NCBI GenBank assembly: GCA_039714855.1
Contig: JBDLIL010000002.1
Span: 1 to 44,406 of the forward strand
DNA: 44,406 bases
Reading direction: 5' to 3'
DNA from: JBDLIL01 sp039714855
GTDB lineage: Bacteria; Patescibacteriota; Microgenomatia; UBA1400; PJMF01
Part shown: piece by piece, positions 1 to 8,095 of the stretch
How the letters are laid out: every line of letters starts with the position of its first letter
Position numbering within the stretch: position 1 is the first letter of the stretch
Translations under genes and position numbers: made by a program
The notes under the pieces: model-generated
What the model was told of the DNA's origin: nothing
Databases searched by the model: none
What the model saw: the letters and a program-made list of their open reading frames with translations, nothing else

Positions 1-66
1 TTTGAAGACCTGGTTAAGCTAATGGTAGAGGCTGAATTAGAATTAGAGTCAAAGACGGATAATTAA
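1..66 (+). CDS. C-terminal end of an unidentified protein
   Basis: The first 66 bases are open in frame 1 and end in TAA, leaving about 21 residues rich in Glu and Leu (ending ELELESKTDN). The gene starts outside the window, so its function cannot be told. The stop lies one base before the ATG of the next gene, so the two are probably co-transcribed. The acidic, helical-looking tail has no motif I can assign. Confidence 0.55.
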   Translation, partial: FEDLVKLMVEAELELESKTDN

Positions 67-67
67 T

Positions 68-1252
68 ATGAAAACAGCCACTATTATTATTCCTACCTAT
101 AATGAAAAAGAAAATATCAGCAAGATAGTACCGGTATTGCAAGAAGTTTTTAAAAGCATCAAAAACTGGAATATAAACATATTGGTAGTAGACGATAGCT
201 CACCAGATAAAACTGCCGATGCAGTAAAAAAACTGCAAAAAAAATATAAAAATCTTCATCTTTTGCTAAATAAAAAGAAAGCGGGTTTGGGTAGTGCCTA
301 TTTAAAAGGTATGGCACGCGCCTTTGGAGATTTAAAGGCTGATGTGGCATTTGAGTTTGATGCTGATTTTTCCCACGATCCTAAAAAAATTCCAGAATTA
401 CTAAAGAAAATTGATGAAGGATATGATCTAGTGTTAGGTTCTCGCTATGTCAAAGGTGGCAGTATTCCTGACAATTGGGGCTTACACCGCAAGCTTTTGA
501 GTAGAGTTGGCAATTTAGTAATAATGCTAATTTTGACTGATTTTAGAATTCGCGATTGGACAGCAGGATATAGAGCTATTAGTAAAAAAGTTTATGAGGC
601 AGTTTATAAAGAAATGAGCTCTGAAAGATTTTCTGGTTACACTTTTCAAATAGGGTTTTTGCACAAAACAGTGAGAAAAGGATTTAAGGTAGCTGAAGTG
701 CCAATCAATTTTATAGATAGGACAATAGGTGAATCAAAATTAGGAGCTGAATATATAAAAAATACCTTGATATATATTGTTAAAGTTAGGATTCAGGAAA
801 TAATTAAAAATAGAGTTTTTAAATTTGCTTTTGTAGGGGGTATTGGTACCTTGGTGCAATTGCTTAGTTTGATTATTTTTCGTGCCATATTACCAGAGTT
901 TTCCTGGTTTTTTTGGACAAAGTTTTTGTTGGCTACTTTGATGGCAATAGAAATGGCAATTATTTCTAATTTTATTTGGAATAATTTATGGACTTTTTCT
1001 GATCGCAAGCTAAAAACTTCTCAAATACCTAGCAAATTTATTCAGTTCAATTTAGCTTCTTTGGGCTCAGTATTGATTCAGCTAGTGATAAATTCTAGTG
1101 GAGAGTTCCTCATAGGCTTGCACGACCTTTTCAAATTGCCAATATTGGGTTTTATGGTTGATACAGGTTTAATTTTTGCAATTACCGGGATCATTATTGG
1201 CTTATTTTGGAACTTTTTTGCATACAGCAAGTTTATATGGAGAAAAAAATAA
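68..1252 (+). CDS. polyprenyl-phosphate mannose/glucose synthase (DPM1-like GT2) fused to GtrA domain
   Basis: This two-domain protein should move a sugar from a nucleotide donor onto polyprenyl phosphate at the inner membrane face. Residues 1-240 are a GT-A fold of the DPM1 type: a PTYNEKENI start, VDDSS at 41-45, the DAD metal motif at 98-100, LVLGSRY near 121-127 and DWTAGYRA at 163-170. Residues from about 250 to the end carry four hydrophobic segments typical of GtrA, which is thought to anchor or flip the lipid-sugar. DPM1-GtrA fusions are known in bacteria. It leads a plus-strand operon with GT-C enzymes that would use its product. Whether the sugar is mannose or glucose cannot be read from the sequence. 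Confidence 0.9.
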   Translation: MKTATIIIPTYNEKENISKIVPVLQEVFKSIKNWNINILVVDDSSPDKTADAVKKLQKKYKNLHLLLNKKKAGLGSAYLKGMARAFGDLKADVAFEFDADFSHDPKKIPELLKKIDEGYDLVLGSRYVKGGSIPDNWGLHRKLLSRVGNLVIMLILTDFRIRDWTAGYRAISKKVYEAVYKEMSSERFSGYTFQIGFLHKTVRKGFKVAEVPINFIDRTIGESKLGAEYIKNTLIYIVKVRIQEIIKNRVFKFAFVGGIGTLVQLLSLIIFRAILPEFSWFFWTKFLLATLMAIEMAIISNFIWNNLWTFSDRKLKTSQIPSKFIQFNLASLGSVLIQLVINSSGEFLIGLHDLFKLPILGFMVDTGLIFAITGIIIGLFWNFFAYSKFIWRKK

Positions 1253-2745
1253 CTAAACTGCCCTTATCTAATTATTTAGCAATAGTAATAATTTTAATTG
1301 CGACTTTTTTTCGTCTTTACAATCTTCCCAACACATTAATGTTCCAAGGTGATCAGGGCAGAGACGCCATCATTGTAGTCAATATGCTTAGGGATTTTGA
1401 TCCTGTGTTTATCGGTCCTGTAGCTAGTGTTGGCAACCTATATTTGGGTCCTCTTTATTACTACTTTATGTTGCCATTTTTATTTTTGAGTTTTCCTAGT
1501 CCCTTAGGTCCAGCTTATGCAGTAGCAGTGCTTGGGATAGCAGCTGTTGCCTTGGTTTATCTGTTGGGCAAAAGAATGTTTGGAACTGTGACGGCTTTAT
1601 TTGCAGCTACTTTTTTGGCATTTAATTCCATCGCTATAGAATATTCTAGATTTTCCTGGAATCCCAATCCAGCTCCATTTGTGTCAATTTTGATGATTTA
1701 TTTTACTTTTATGGCTTGGAAAAAATCTCCTAAATATTGGGTTGCTGTAGCTATTTGTTTTAGTGTTCTCATTCAGTTGCATTATGTATTTTTACTTTCG
1801 GCTGCAGGAGCAGGCATTATTTGGCTTTTGCAGTTATTTGAAATAATAAAAATTAAAAACAAAAAAATAATGCATTTAATATTAGCGACTTTGTTTTCGG
1901 CTCTTATCTTTCTTTTATTTTTGTTGCCTCTGATTCTTTTTGATATCAGGCATGATTATCTAAATACTAAGGCATTTTTGGCCATGTTTACCCAAGAAGA
2001 AGCTATGAAGCAAACAGGCGGCTTACTTGCCACTTTGAAGGAAACTCATGGCAGGGGCATGCATATTTTGTTTGAGATTAGTATCGGCAAAAATAGGGCA
2101 CTAAATAGCGCTTTATATTATTTGGCCATAATAAGCTCGCTAGTCATAGCTTTTGATAAAGTTATGAGACAGGGTTACAAAAAAAATAAAGCCTTAATAG
2201 TTTTACTGAGTTTTCTATTTACTGGAATTTTAGGAACAGCTTTTTATAAACATAGTGTTTTTCATCATTATATCCTGTATTTATTTCCAGTGACTTTTTT
2301 GCTGTATGGATTTCTATCAGCCCAGCTTTGGAAGAAGAAAATATTAAGAGTTTTGCCTTTAGGTTTTTTAGCTTTTTTTATATATTTCAATTATTTCAGA
2401 TATCCTTTAGAAGATTTAGGTTGGACTATTAAAGATTACAAGCGTAGTTCTCAAAGTATAATTGATAGAGTAGAAGTAGGAGAAAAATATAATATTGTTT
2501 TACTTTCAGAATCCAAAGATTTGTATGGACAGAGTTATAGATATTTTTTAGAAACCAGTGATAGAAGGCCTGTAGATCCTGAAGAATTTTCTCAAGCAGA
2601 AACTCTTTTCATAATTAATGAAAATCAAAAAGGTAAAGATATTTTAAATTTACCAATATATGAAATTCAAACTTTTCCCAACAAAAAAATATTTGAAGAG
2701 TATAATATTACAGATGGGCCAGAAATTATCATCTTAAAAAGATAA
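1237..2745 (+). CDS. GT-C membrane glycosyltransferase, GT39/PMT_2-like
   Basis: This is a 502-residue polytopic protein with ten or more hydrophobic segments and a C-terminal soluble tail, the layout of lipid-phosphate-sugar-dependent GT-C enzymes. The first extracytoplasmic loop holds FRLYNLPN followed by QGDQGRDA (about 37-44). This sits where ArnT/PMT enzymes have their catalytic acidic pair, though here it is D-Q-G-R-D instead of DEA. I start at the ATG rather than an in-frame TTG 30 bases upstream, because the protein then begins MEKKITKL directly before the first membrane helix. It overlaps the previous gene by 16 bases. The likely role is adding a sugar from a polyprenyl-phosphate donor to an external acceptor; the acceptor is unknown. 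Confidence 0.8.
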   Translation: MEKKITKLPLSNYLAIVIILIATFFRLYNLPNTLMFQGDQGRDAIIVVNMLRDFDPVFIGPVASVGNLYLGPLYYYFMLPFLFLSFPSPLGPAYAVAVLGIAAVALVYLLGKRMFGTVTALFAATFLAFNSIAIEYSRFSWNPNPAPFVSILMIYFTFMAWKKSPKYWVAVAICFSVLIQLHYVFLLSAAGAGIIWLLQLFEIIKIKNKKIMHLILATLFSALIFLLFLLPLILFDIRHDYLNTKAFLAMFTQEEAMKQTGGLLATLKETHGRGMHILFEISIGKNRALNSALYYLAIISSLVIAFDKVMRQGYKKNKALIVLLSFLFTGILGTAFYKHSVFHHYILYLFPVTFLLYGFLSAQLWKKKILRVLPLGFLAFFIYFNYFRYPLEDLGWTIKDYKRSSQSIIDRVEVGEKYNIVLLSESKDLYGQSYRYFLETSDRRPVDPEEFSQAETLFIINENQKGKDILNLPIYEIQTFPNKKIFEEYNITDGPEIIILKR

Positions 2746-2754
2746 AGTAGTTTT

Positions 2755-3516
2755 ATGTCAAAAATTTATTTATCAGTCGTAATTCCTTCTTACAATGAAG
2801 ATAAGAATTTTAAAAGAGGGGTTTTGGATGAAGTTTTGGCTTATTTAAAAAAGCAAGATTATACTTGGGAGCTAATTTTATCTGATGATGGTTCAAAAAA
2901 AAGCTTTGTAGAAAAGCTGGAAAATTTTGCCAACAAAAACAAGCATGTAAAATTATTGAAAAATATTCACGCAGGTAAATCTGCAGCTGTAAAAAGCGGT
3001 ATTTTAGCTGCTAATGGAGATTGGAGGCTTTTTACCGATTTTGATCAATCAACTCCTTTGAGTGAAATTGAGAAGCTTTTTAGGTACGCCAACAATTCCT
3101 ATGACGTGATTATAGGTTCTAGAGAGATGATAGGTTCCAAGAGGGCTAAAGAGCCTTGGTACAGACATTTGATGGGTAGAGTTTTTAATTTAGTGGTGCA
3201 AACTCTGACCATTCCTGGAATTCTTGATACTCAGTGCGGTTTTAAGCTTTTTTCTAGAGAAGCTGCTGAAAAACTTTTTTCTTCTTTGGTTGTTTATGGC
3301 GATCAAGGAGAAAGATCCAATGCTTTTACTGGAGCTTTTGATGTAGAGGCCTTGTATTTGGCCAAAAAATTTGCTTATAAAATTAGAGAAGTACCAATAA
3401 TCTGGAAGCACTACGAGACCGACAGAGTAAATCCAATAAAGGATTCTGTTCTTATGTTTTTTGATATTTTGAAAATTCGTTTGGCTGAAATGAGAGGCTT
3501 ATACAAACAAGCATGA
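2755..3516 (+). CDS. GT2 glycosyltransferase, ALG5-like (polyprenyl-phosphate glucose synthase type)
   Basis: This 253-residue GT-A enzyme has SVVIPSYNED at the N-terminus, SDDGS at 43-47 and DFDQSTPLSEI from 95. The last motif matches the D-x-D-x-x-T-x-x-x-[DE]-I pattern of dolichyl-phosphate beta-glucosyltransferase (ALG5) better than that of DPM1. DTQCGFKLF (near 157-165) is the conserved acceptor-side motif of this group. There is no membrane segment apart from mildly hydrophobic helices. It probably charges polyprenyl phosphate with glucose or a related hexose, giving the neighbouring GT-C enzymes a second donor. It overlaps the next gene by ATGA. Confidence 0.85.
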   Translation: MSKIYLSVVIPSYNEDKNFKRGVLDEVLAYLKKQDYTWELILSDDGSKKSFVEKLENFANKNKHVKLLKNIHAGKSAAVKSGILAANGDWRLFTDFDQSTPLSEIEKLFRYANNSYDVIIGSREMIGSKRAKEPWYRHLMGRVFNLVVQTLTIPGILDTQCGFKLFSREAAEKLFSSLVVYGDQGERSNAFTGAFDVEALYLAKKFAYKIREVPIIWKHYETDRVNPIKDSVLMFFDILKIRLAEMRGLYKQA

Positions 3517-4808
3517 GATTATTTATTCTATATTTTTTACTTTTGATTTTTTATGCTGTTTTTTCTTATTCTCTTACTGCTCCAAATTTAGTTTTAAGCT
3601 CTTGGGAACCTTATTGGAATTTTCAAAGCTTTATGTGGGAGACATTTTTTAATAATAGACAACTGTTGACATGTTCATACTTGATTTTAATTTCATCCCT
3701 ATTTTTAGCTTATTTATTGTTAGTAAAAAAAATTAAAGATCAAAAAATAAAAGTTAAAAGTTTTGCTTTCTTGTTTTTTATTCTTTGTCTTCCATTGTTG
3801 TTCTCTAATAATGCTCTTTCTTATGATGTCTTTAATTACATGTTTAATGCCAAAGAAGTGATTTTGTATAGAGGCAATCCTCACATTCAAATTCCTCTAG
3901 ATTTTCCTCAAGATGATTGGCTCAGGTTTATGCACAATACTCACACTCCAGCTCCTTATGGCTATGGCTGGACAGCGATATCACTAATTCCTTATGTATT
4001 GGGAATGGGGAAATTTCTACCCACTTGGGTTATATTTAGACTCACTAGTTTTTTAAGCATAATTTTATTATTTTTTGCTATCAAATATTTGGCAAAAAAA
4101 CTAAGTTTAAAATTAGATACCTATCACTACGCTATTTTATTTTTAAATCCACTATTTTTAATAGAGATTATTAGCAATTCCCACAATGATCTTTGGATGA
4201 TGGCGCCGGCACTTACTTCGCTAGCGCTTGTAAATAAACAAGAATCACCAAGCACAAAACAACAAACAAACTTTAAATTTCAAATAGCAAAAATATTTAT
4301 TTCTTTGTTATTATTAATCTTTTCTATATCTATTAAGCTGTCAACTCTGGTTTTAGTGCCGATATGGTTATTCTTAATTTTTAAAAATTTGGAAATTAGT
4401 AATTGGAAATTGTTTGGGTTTTTGGATTTGTTATTTGGAATTTTAAAAAAGCATGTAATTTTACTTAGTTCTATTTTGCTTTTTATACCTCTTTTTACAG
4501 AGCGCTCTAAACAATTTTTACCCTGGTATTTACTCTGGTCTTTGGTTTGGATTCCACTTATAGAAGTAAAAATTCAAAATTCAAAATTCAAAACACTGTA
4601 TTTCATTGACAATTATTGGGTAAGTTTGCTTTTAATTTTTAGTTTTACTGCTATGTTGCGCTACACAGCATATTTGTGGTTTGGAACTTATGAGGGTTTT
4701 GTGCCACTGTGGCAAAAGTTTATCACTTGGAGTGCTTTGCCAATTTATTTAATTTGGCTTCTAGTTTTTAAATACAAAAAGAGTTTAAAGACTGTGAGAG
4801 ATTTATAG
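3513..4808 (+). CDS. GT-C mannosyltransferase-like membrane protein (MptA/MptB or GT87-like)
   Basis: This is a 431-residue protein with about ten hydrophobic segments. A large first periplasmic loop carries LSYDVFNYMF (Asp near 105), RGNPHIQ and PYGYGW (148-153), and a later SNSHNDLWMM. These match the D-x-x-x-Y, G-N-P, P-Y-G-x-x-W and H-N-D landmarks of polyprenol-phosphate-mannose-dependent mannosyltransferases MptA/MptB and related GT87 proteins. Its start overlaps the preceding GT2 stop as ATGA, so translation is probably coupled. The gene contains three exact AAAATTC heptamers encoding KIQNSKFK, and near codon 250 another low-complexity Lys/Gln/Asn loop. Its last 41 bases overlap the convergent RmlD-like gene. 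Confidence 0.75.
   Translation: MRLFILYFLLLIFYAVFSYSLTAPNLVLSSWEPYWNFQSFMWETFFNNRQLLTCSYLILISSLFLAYLLLVKKIKDQKIKVKSFAFLFFILCLPLLFSNNALSYDVFNYMFNAKEVILYRGNPHIQIPLDFPQDDWLRFMHNTHTPAPYGYGWTAISLIPYVLGMGKFLPTWVIFRLTSFLSIILLFFAIKYLAKKLSLKLDTYHYAILFLNPLFLIEIISNSHNDLWMMAPALTSLALVNKQESPSTKQQTNFKFQIAKIFISLLLLIFSISIKLSTLVLVPIWLFLIFKNLEISNWKLFGFLDLLFGILKKHVILLSSILLFIPLFTERSKQFLPWYLLWSLVWIPLIEVKIQNSKFKTLYFIDNYWVSLLLIFSFTAMLRYTAYLWFGTYEGFVPLWQKFITWSALPIYLIWLLVFKYKKSLKTVRDL
4569..4593 (+). repeat. in-frame tandem heptamer repeat AAAATTC
   Basis: Three exact copies of AAAATTC, followed by AAAA, lie inside the MptB-like gene. Because the unit is 7 bases, the reading frame shifts with each copy and three copies add exactly seven codons (peptide KIQNSKFK). 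The encoded stretch falls in a hydrophilic loop between membrane helices, so it is likely a tolerated insertion. Confidence 0.7.
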
Positions 4809-5667
4809 CACCAATTGCTTTTTTAACATTTGTTAGCTCAAAATGAATCTCACTCTTTAGTTTATTGCAATCCATGGCAGTGTTTTTTTGCAATGGCCTG
4901 CTAGCTGTTTTTAAATATTTTTCTAAACTACCTTGCTTAATTTCAAGATCAAGATTCAAAGTTTCATTAATTAATGTTCCAAATTCGTAATCACTAAATT
5001 TTTCGCCACTGCTAGCGTGGTAAAGACCAGTAGTATTTGTTCTAATTACCCAGTCTATGATTCGTGCAAAGTCATCGATATAAGTAGGGCCAAAATAATG
5101 ATCGGTAAATAGTGGAATATTATTTTTAATACTCTGAATAGTTTTTCTCACTTGGTCGGGTTTTTCAAAACTATCTGATCTAAATGGTGTGTCTATTCTT
5201 AAAATAGTATGTTTAATGCCTGAATTTAAAATAGCCTGTTCTGCTAGATATTTTGTTTTCCCGTACCACTCTATGGGGTTAGGATTATCTTTTTCTGTAT
5301 ATAGATCTTCTTTTTCGCCATCAAATACGTACGCGGTGGAGATGTGGATTAAGTGCTTGCCAGTAGCTTCAGCAGCTTCAACAACGTTGCTGGCTCCATA
5401 AACATTAACTCGATAAGCGCTGCCATCTTTGTCACCAGCTTGCTTCCAGGCTTCAGAAACGTTGGTAAAAGCGGCCATGTTTATTACAAAAGGAGCGCTG
5501 AACTCTTCAAATGCGTTTCTGAGTTGAATATAGTCTGTTATATCTACTGGATTTTTAGGATCATTACGATCAAGATTTATAAAATCGTATTCATGAGAAA
5601 AGTCTTTTATTAGCTTGGAGCCAACCAGGCCATTGCCGCCAGTGATTAGAATCTGATTTTTTGTCAT
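4768..5667 (-). CDS. RmlD-like NAD(P)-dependent SDR (dTDP-4-keto sugar reductase)
   Basis: This 299-residue extended short-chain dehydrogenase has the Rossmann motif GGNGLVG at 10-16 and STAYVFDG at 110-117, matching the STDYVFDG signature of RmlD. The catalytic Tyr-x-x-x-Lys is WYGKTK (Tyr near 135). NMAAFTNVSEAW corresponds to the RmlD motif NAAAYTAVDKAE. By family it would reduce a dTDP-4-keto-6-deoxyhexose to the final sugar, classically dTDP-L-rhamnose. It lies 3 bases after rmlB in a four-gene minus-strand operon led by LCP. No RmlC epimerase is visible in the window, so the product could instead be another 6-deoxyhexose. Its 3' end overlaps the convergent gene by 41 bases. Confidence 0.8.
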   Translation of the reverse strand: MTKNQILITGGNGLVGSKLIKDFSHEYDFINLDRNDPKNPVDITDYIQLRNAFEEFSAPFVINMAAFTNVSEAWKQAGDKDGSAYRVNVYGASNVVEAAEATGKHLIHISTAYVFDGEKEDLYTEKDNPNPIEWYGKTKYLAEQAILNSGIKHTILRIDTPFRSDSFEKPDQVRKTIQSIKNNIPLFTDHYFGPTYIDDFARIIDWVIRTNTTGLYHASSGEKFSDYEFGTLINETLNLDLEIKQGSLEKYLKTASRPLQKNTAMDCNKLKSEIHFELTNVKKAIGAINLSQSLNSFCI

Positions 5668-5670
5668 AGC

Positions 5671-6690
5671 TTAATTTGAATAATTTTTTTTAAAAAAATC
5701 ACCGGCTTTCTCTTTAAGTGGTTTCCACCAGGATTCATTATTTAAATACCAATCAATGGTTTTTTGCATTCCTTCTTCTAGGCTTACTGATGGCTTCCAG
5801 TCAAGTTCCTGGTTAATTTTACTCCAGTCAACGGCGTAGCGCCTATCATGACCAGCTCTATCTTTAACAAAATCAATCATATCTTCCGATTTATCCATAA
5901 GCCCAATCAGCATTCTTACTAAATCTAGATTTGAAACATCATCACTTAGGCCACCAATCATGTAAGTTTCACCTATTTTGCCACTCTCAAGGATCAAGTC
6001 GATAGCTCGACAATGATCTTGCACATAGAGCCAATCGCGGACATTTTTACCATCACCATAAACTGGTACTTTTTTATTTTCCATCAGATTTGAGATAGCC
6101 AGAGGGATGAGTTTTTCAGGGTGTTGATATTCACCATAATTATTTGAGCAATTACTCAAGGTAAATTTGAGACCATAGGTTTCTCCATAGGCGCGCACCA
6201 AGTGATCGCTACCAGCTTTGCTGGCAGAATATGGACTTCTGGGATCATAAGGAGTAGATTCAGTGAATTTTTGATTTGACCCCAATTCTAAGGAGCCAAA
6301 GACCTCATCAGTAGAGATATGATGGAATTTATCAATCTTGTTTTTTAATGCAGATTCCAATAGCACTTGAGTGCCTAAAACATTGGTGTTTACAAATTGA
6401 CTTGGATTGAGAATAGATCGATCTACGTGAGATTCGGCCGCAAAATGAACGACAGTATCTACGTCGTCCATAATTTTATCTACTAATTCTCTATCAGTAA
6501 TATCACCTTGAACAAAACTATAATTGGCATTATTTTCTATTGACTCTAGAGTTTTTAGGTTGGCAGCATAAGTTAATATATCCAGATTAATAATTTTAGC
6601 ATTGGGGTGCTCTTTAAGATAATAAAGAATAAAGTTAGAGCCAATAAAACCGGCACCTCCAGTAAGCAAAATTTTAGATGAATTTTTCAT
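5671..6690 (-). CDS. rmlB: dTDP-glucose 4,6-dehydratase
   Basis: This 339-residue SDR converts dTDP-glucose to dTDP-4-keto-6-deoxy-glucose, the branch point for deoxysugars. GGAGFIGSN at 11-19 binds NAD. HFAAESHVDRSI is the family-specific motif after the cofactor domain. ISTDEVFG holds the catalytic Thr-Asp-Glu, and YSASKAGSD carries the Tyr-x-x-x-Lys. The length is typical (330-360). It follows the small TM gene by 17 bases and precedes the RmlD-like gene by 3 bases. Its product is also the expected substrate of the NDP-hexose 2,3-dehydratase encoded near 40 kb, linking the two operons functionally. Confidence 0.95.
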   Translation of the reverse strand: MKNSSKILLTGGAGFIGSNFILYYLKEHPNAKIINLDILTYAANLKTLESIENNANYSFVQGDITDRELVDKIMDDVDTVVHFAAESHVDRSILNPSQFVNTNVLGTQVLLESALKNKIDKFHHISTDEVFGSLELGSNQKFTESTPYDPRSPYSASKAGSDHLVRAYGETYGLKFTLSNCSNNYGEYQHPEKLIPLAISNLMENKKVPVYGDGKNVRDWLYVQDHCRAIDLILESGKIGETYMIGGLSDDVSNLDLVRMLIGLMDKSEDMIDFVKDRAGHDRRYAVDWSKINQELDWKPSVSLEEGMQKTIDWYLNNESWWKPLKEKAGDFFKKNYSN

Positions 6691-6707
6691 AATATTTAAT
6701 TTTAATT

Positions 6708-6923
6708 TTATAAATTATCGTTTCTTCGCGAAATATCTATTAATTCTTGAGTTTTTTCTACTCCCAAAGAACTTCTAACTCTAACATATCTGTCTTCCAA
6801 TCTTTTGTATCTCTTTAATTCAAGTTCAAAAAGGTTTTTATAATAAGCAGCAACAAAAGACAAGATAATTACTATTACAATCAGGCTACGAATAATGTTT
6901 TTTGAAGATATGATTTGTTTCAT
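6708..6923 (-). CDS. small single-pass membrane protein with C-terminal coiled coil
   Basis: I do not recognise this 71-residue protein. It starts MKQIISSKN, has one hydrophobic helix (about residues 12-29, IRSLIVIVIILSFVAAYY), then a charged helical segment ELELKRYKRLEDRYVRVR that could form a short coiled coil. This resembles the topology of FtsL/DivIC-type bitopic proteins, but the sequence gives no specific match. It overlaps the stop of the LCP gene by 4 bases (ATGA) and is followed by rmlB, so it is co-translated with a cell-wall glycan ligase. A partner or anchor for LCP is possible but is only inference from position. Confidence 0.75.
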   Translation of the reverse strand: MKQIISSKNIIRSLIVIVIILSFVAAYYKNLFELELKRYKRLEDRYVRVRSSLGVEKTQELIDISRRNDNL

Positions 6924-8032
6924 AAATTTAGTTTATTTTTTACTTCTTCTTTAAATTTTAATTCATCTCTTATGATATAAACCCATTGATTGTTATAATT
7001 TTTAGTATTTGGATGAGTTATTACACCCGTATTTTCATCTGGGTAAATTGATAGTGATTGGCCAGAGAATTCGATATTATTTCTTTGCGGAATTAGAGTT
7101 CTGATGATGTTAGTTAATTCAATGCTGCTTAAATATTGATCAAAATTATTTTGATAAAAAACATAAAGTTTGCCAAGAGTACGCATGTTTTTGAGAGTGT
7201 TTGCACTGCTTAGTTGAGAGATTAAGCTAGAAATTACTTGTTGTTGACGCTCGCTGCGAGCCAAATCTGTTCCTTCGTCTCCTTCTGAGTGTCTACTACG
7301 AATATATTTTAGGGCTCTTTCACCAGACATTCTTTCTTTGCCTTTTTCAAAACTCACAGTTTCGTAAAGCTCTTCTTCATTTTTTGAACTAATGTCAGCA
7401 TTAGTTCTAGGAAATTTATTATCAATAAAACTCTCTTTAATTTCAATATCAACACCACCGACCAAATCTATCATTTGAGCTAATTGATTCAAAGTGAGAA
7501 CAATACTATTATTAATTTCCAGATCAGCTAATTGAGAAATCACATCTTGAGGAAATTTTTCAGGTTTTTCTAGATCCCTTTCTTGACCGTAAATATAGAG
7601 AGCATTAATTTTTGTTTTATACTCCTCTGACCACAAATCCCTAGGGATAGGCAAAGTATATATCTTGCCTGAATTTAAATCGATGGAAAGCAGCATCATG
7701 CTGTCAGTAAAAACAGGATGATCTTCTCTGTTGGAAATCTCATCTGAGCCAAGTAAAAGTATATTTTTTCTAACACCTTTAGCAATTGGCTCTTGTTTGA
7801 GTGTTTTTGTAGCAATTTCTTTTAATTCAGACCAGCTAAGATTGGCAGCAGTTCGAAATTGATTTGTTTTGTATAGAGCAATTGATCCGAGAATTATAAT
7901 GCTGCCGAAAAGAAAGATAAACAAAAAAAACAAAGTATATCCCAATGATTTTATCCAAATTTGAGATGCTAATTTTTTATATCCAGATTGAAGTTCTTCA
8001 GCTTCTTTGGTATCACTTGTAGTTGTGTTCAT
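6920..8032 (-). CDS. LytR-CpsA-Psr (LCP) family glycopolymer ligase
   Basis: LCP enzymes transfer polyprenyl-diphosphate-linked glycans to peptidoglycan (or, in some bacteria, to protein) outside the membrane. The protein has a 30-residue cytoplasmic start, one TM helix (about 33-53) and an LCP domain from about 88. Visible landmarks are NILLLGSD, IPRDLW (129-134) with KIN (141-143), VGGVDIEI, and RMSGERALKYIRSRH followed by TDLARSERQQQV, which supply the conserved Arg and Asp residues that bind lipid pyrophosphate. Its 370 residues fit the family. It is first in a minus-strand operon with a small TM protein, RmlB and RmlD-like genes, suggesting it attaches a deoxysugar-containing polymer. 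Confidence 0.92.
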   Translation of the reverse strand: MNTTTSDTKEAEELQSGYKKLASQIWIKSLGYTLFFLFIFLFGSIIILGSIALYKTNQFRTAANLSWSELKEIATKTLKQEPIAKGVRKNILLLGSDEISNREDHPVFTDSMMLLSIDLNSGKIYTLPIPRDLWSEEYKTKINALYIYGQERDLEKPEKFPQDVISQLADLEINNSIVLTLNQLAQMIDLVGGVDIEIKESFIDNKFPRTNADISSKNEEELYETVSFEKGKERMSGERALKYIRSRHSEGDEGTDLARSERQQQVISSLISQLSSANTLKNMRTLGKLYVFYQNNFDQYLSSIELTNIIRTLIPQRNNIEFSGQSLSIYPDENTGVITHPNTKNYNNQWVYIIRDELKFKEEVKNKLNL

Positions 8033-8044
8033 ATCCTACACTAG

Positions 8045-8072
8045 AGTATAAGTTATCGCGCTACAAAAACAA
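8045..8072 (-). promoter_or_regulatory. candidate sigma70-type promoter for the LCP-rmlB-rmlD operon
   Basis: On the minus strand TTGTTT (8072-8067) and TATACT (8050-8045) are separated by 16 bases, with the LCP ATG 12 bases after the -10. It lies in the only divergent gap here (63 bases), where a promoter is needed. The -35 is a weak match. Confidence 0.45.
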
Positions 8073-8083
8073 AGCTTTTTTAG

Positions 8084-8089
8084 TACAAT
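8084..8089 (+). promoter_or_regulatory. candidate -10 box for a leaderless start of the PTPS-related gene
   Basis: TACAAT (5 of 6 to consensus) ends exactly six bases before the ATG at 8096, placing the expected transcription start on the A of the start codon. No Shine-Dalgarno sequence is present. No good -35 is seen. The same spacing occurs upstream of the genes at 12479 and 13428. Confidence 0.45.
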
Positions 8090-8095
8090 GAATAA

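Noticed and set aside
1207..1236. TTG start giving a 10-residue extension of the GT-C gene
   Set aside because: It lies deeper inside the previous gene and adds no conserved sequence; the ATG at 1237 gives a normal N-terminus. For the same reason upstream non-ATG starts at 15142, 28682 and 33540 were not used.
5189..5613. Plus-strand open frames opposite the RmlD-like gene
   Set aside because: They lie antisense to a gene with all its family motifs, have no ribosome site and encode no recognisable protein. The same holds for other antisense frames, such as those near 23934-24200 and 36925-37251.
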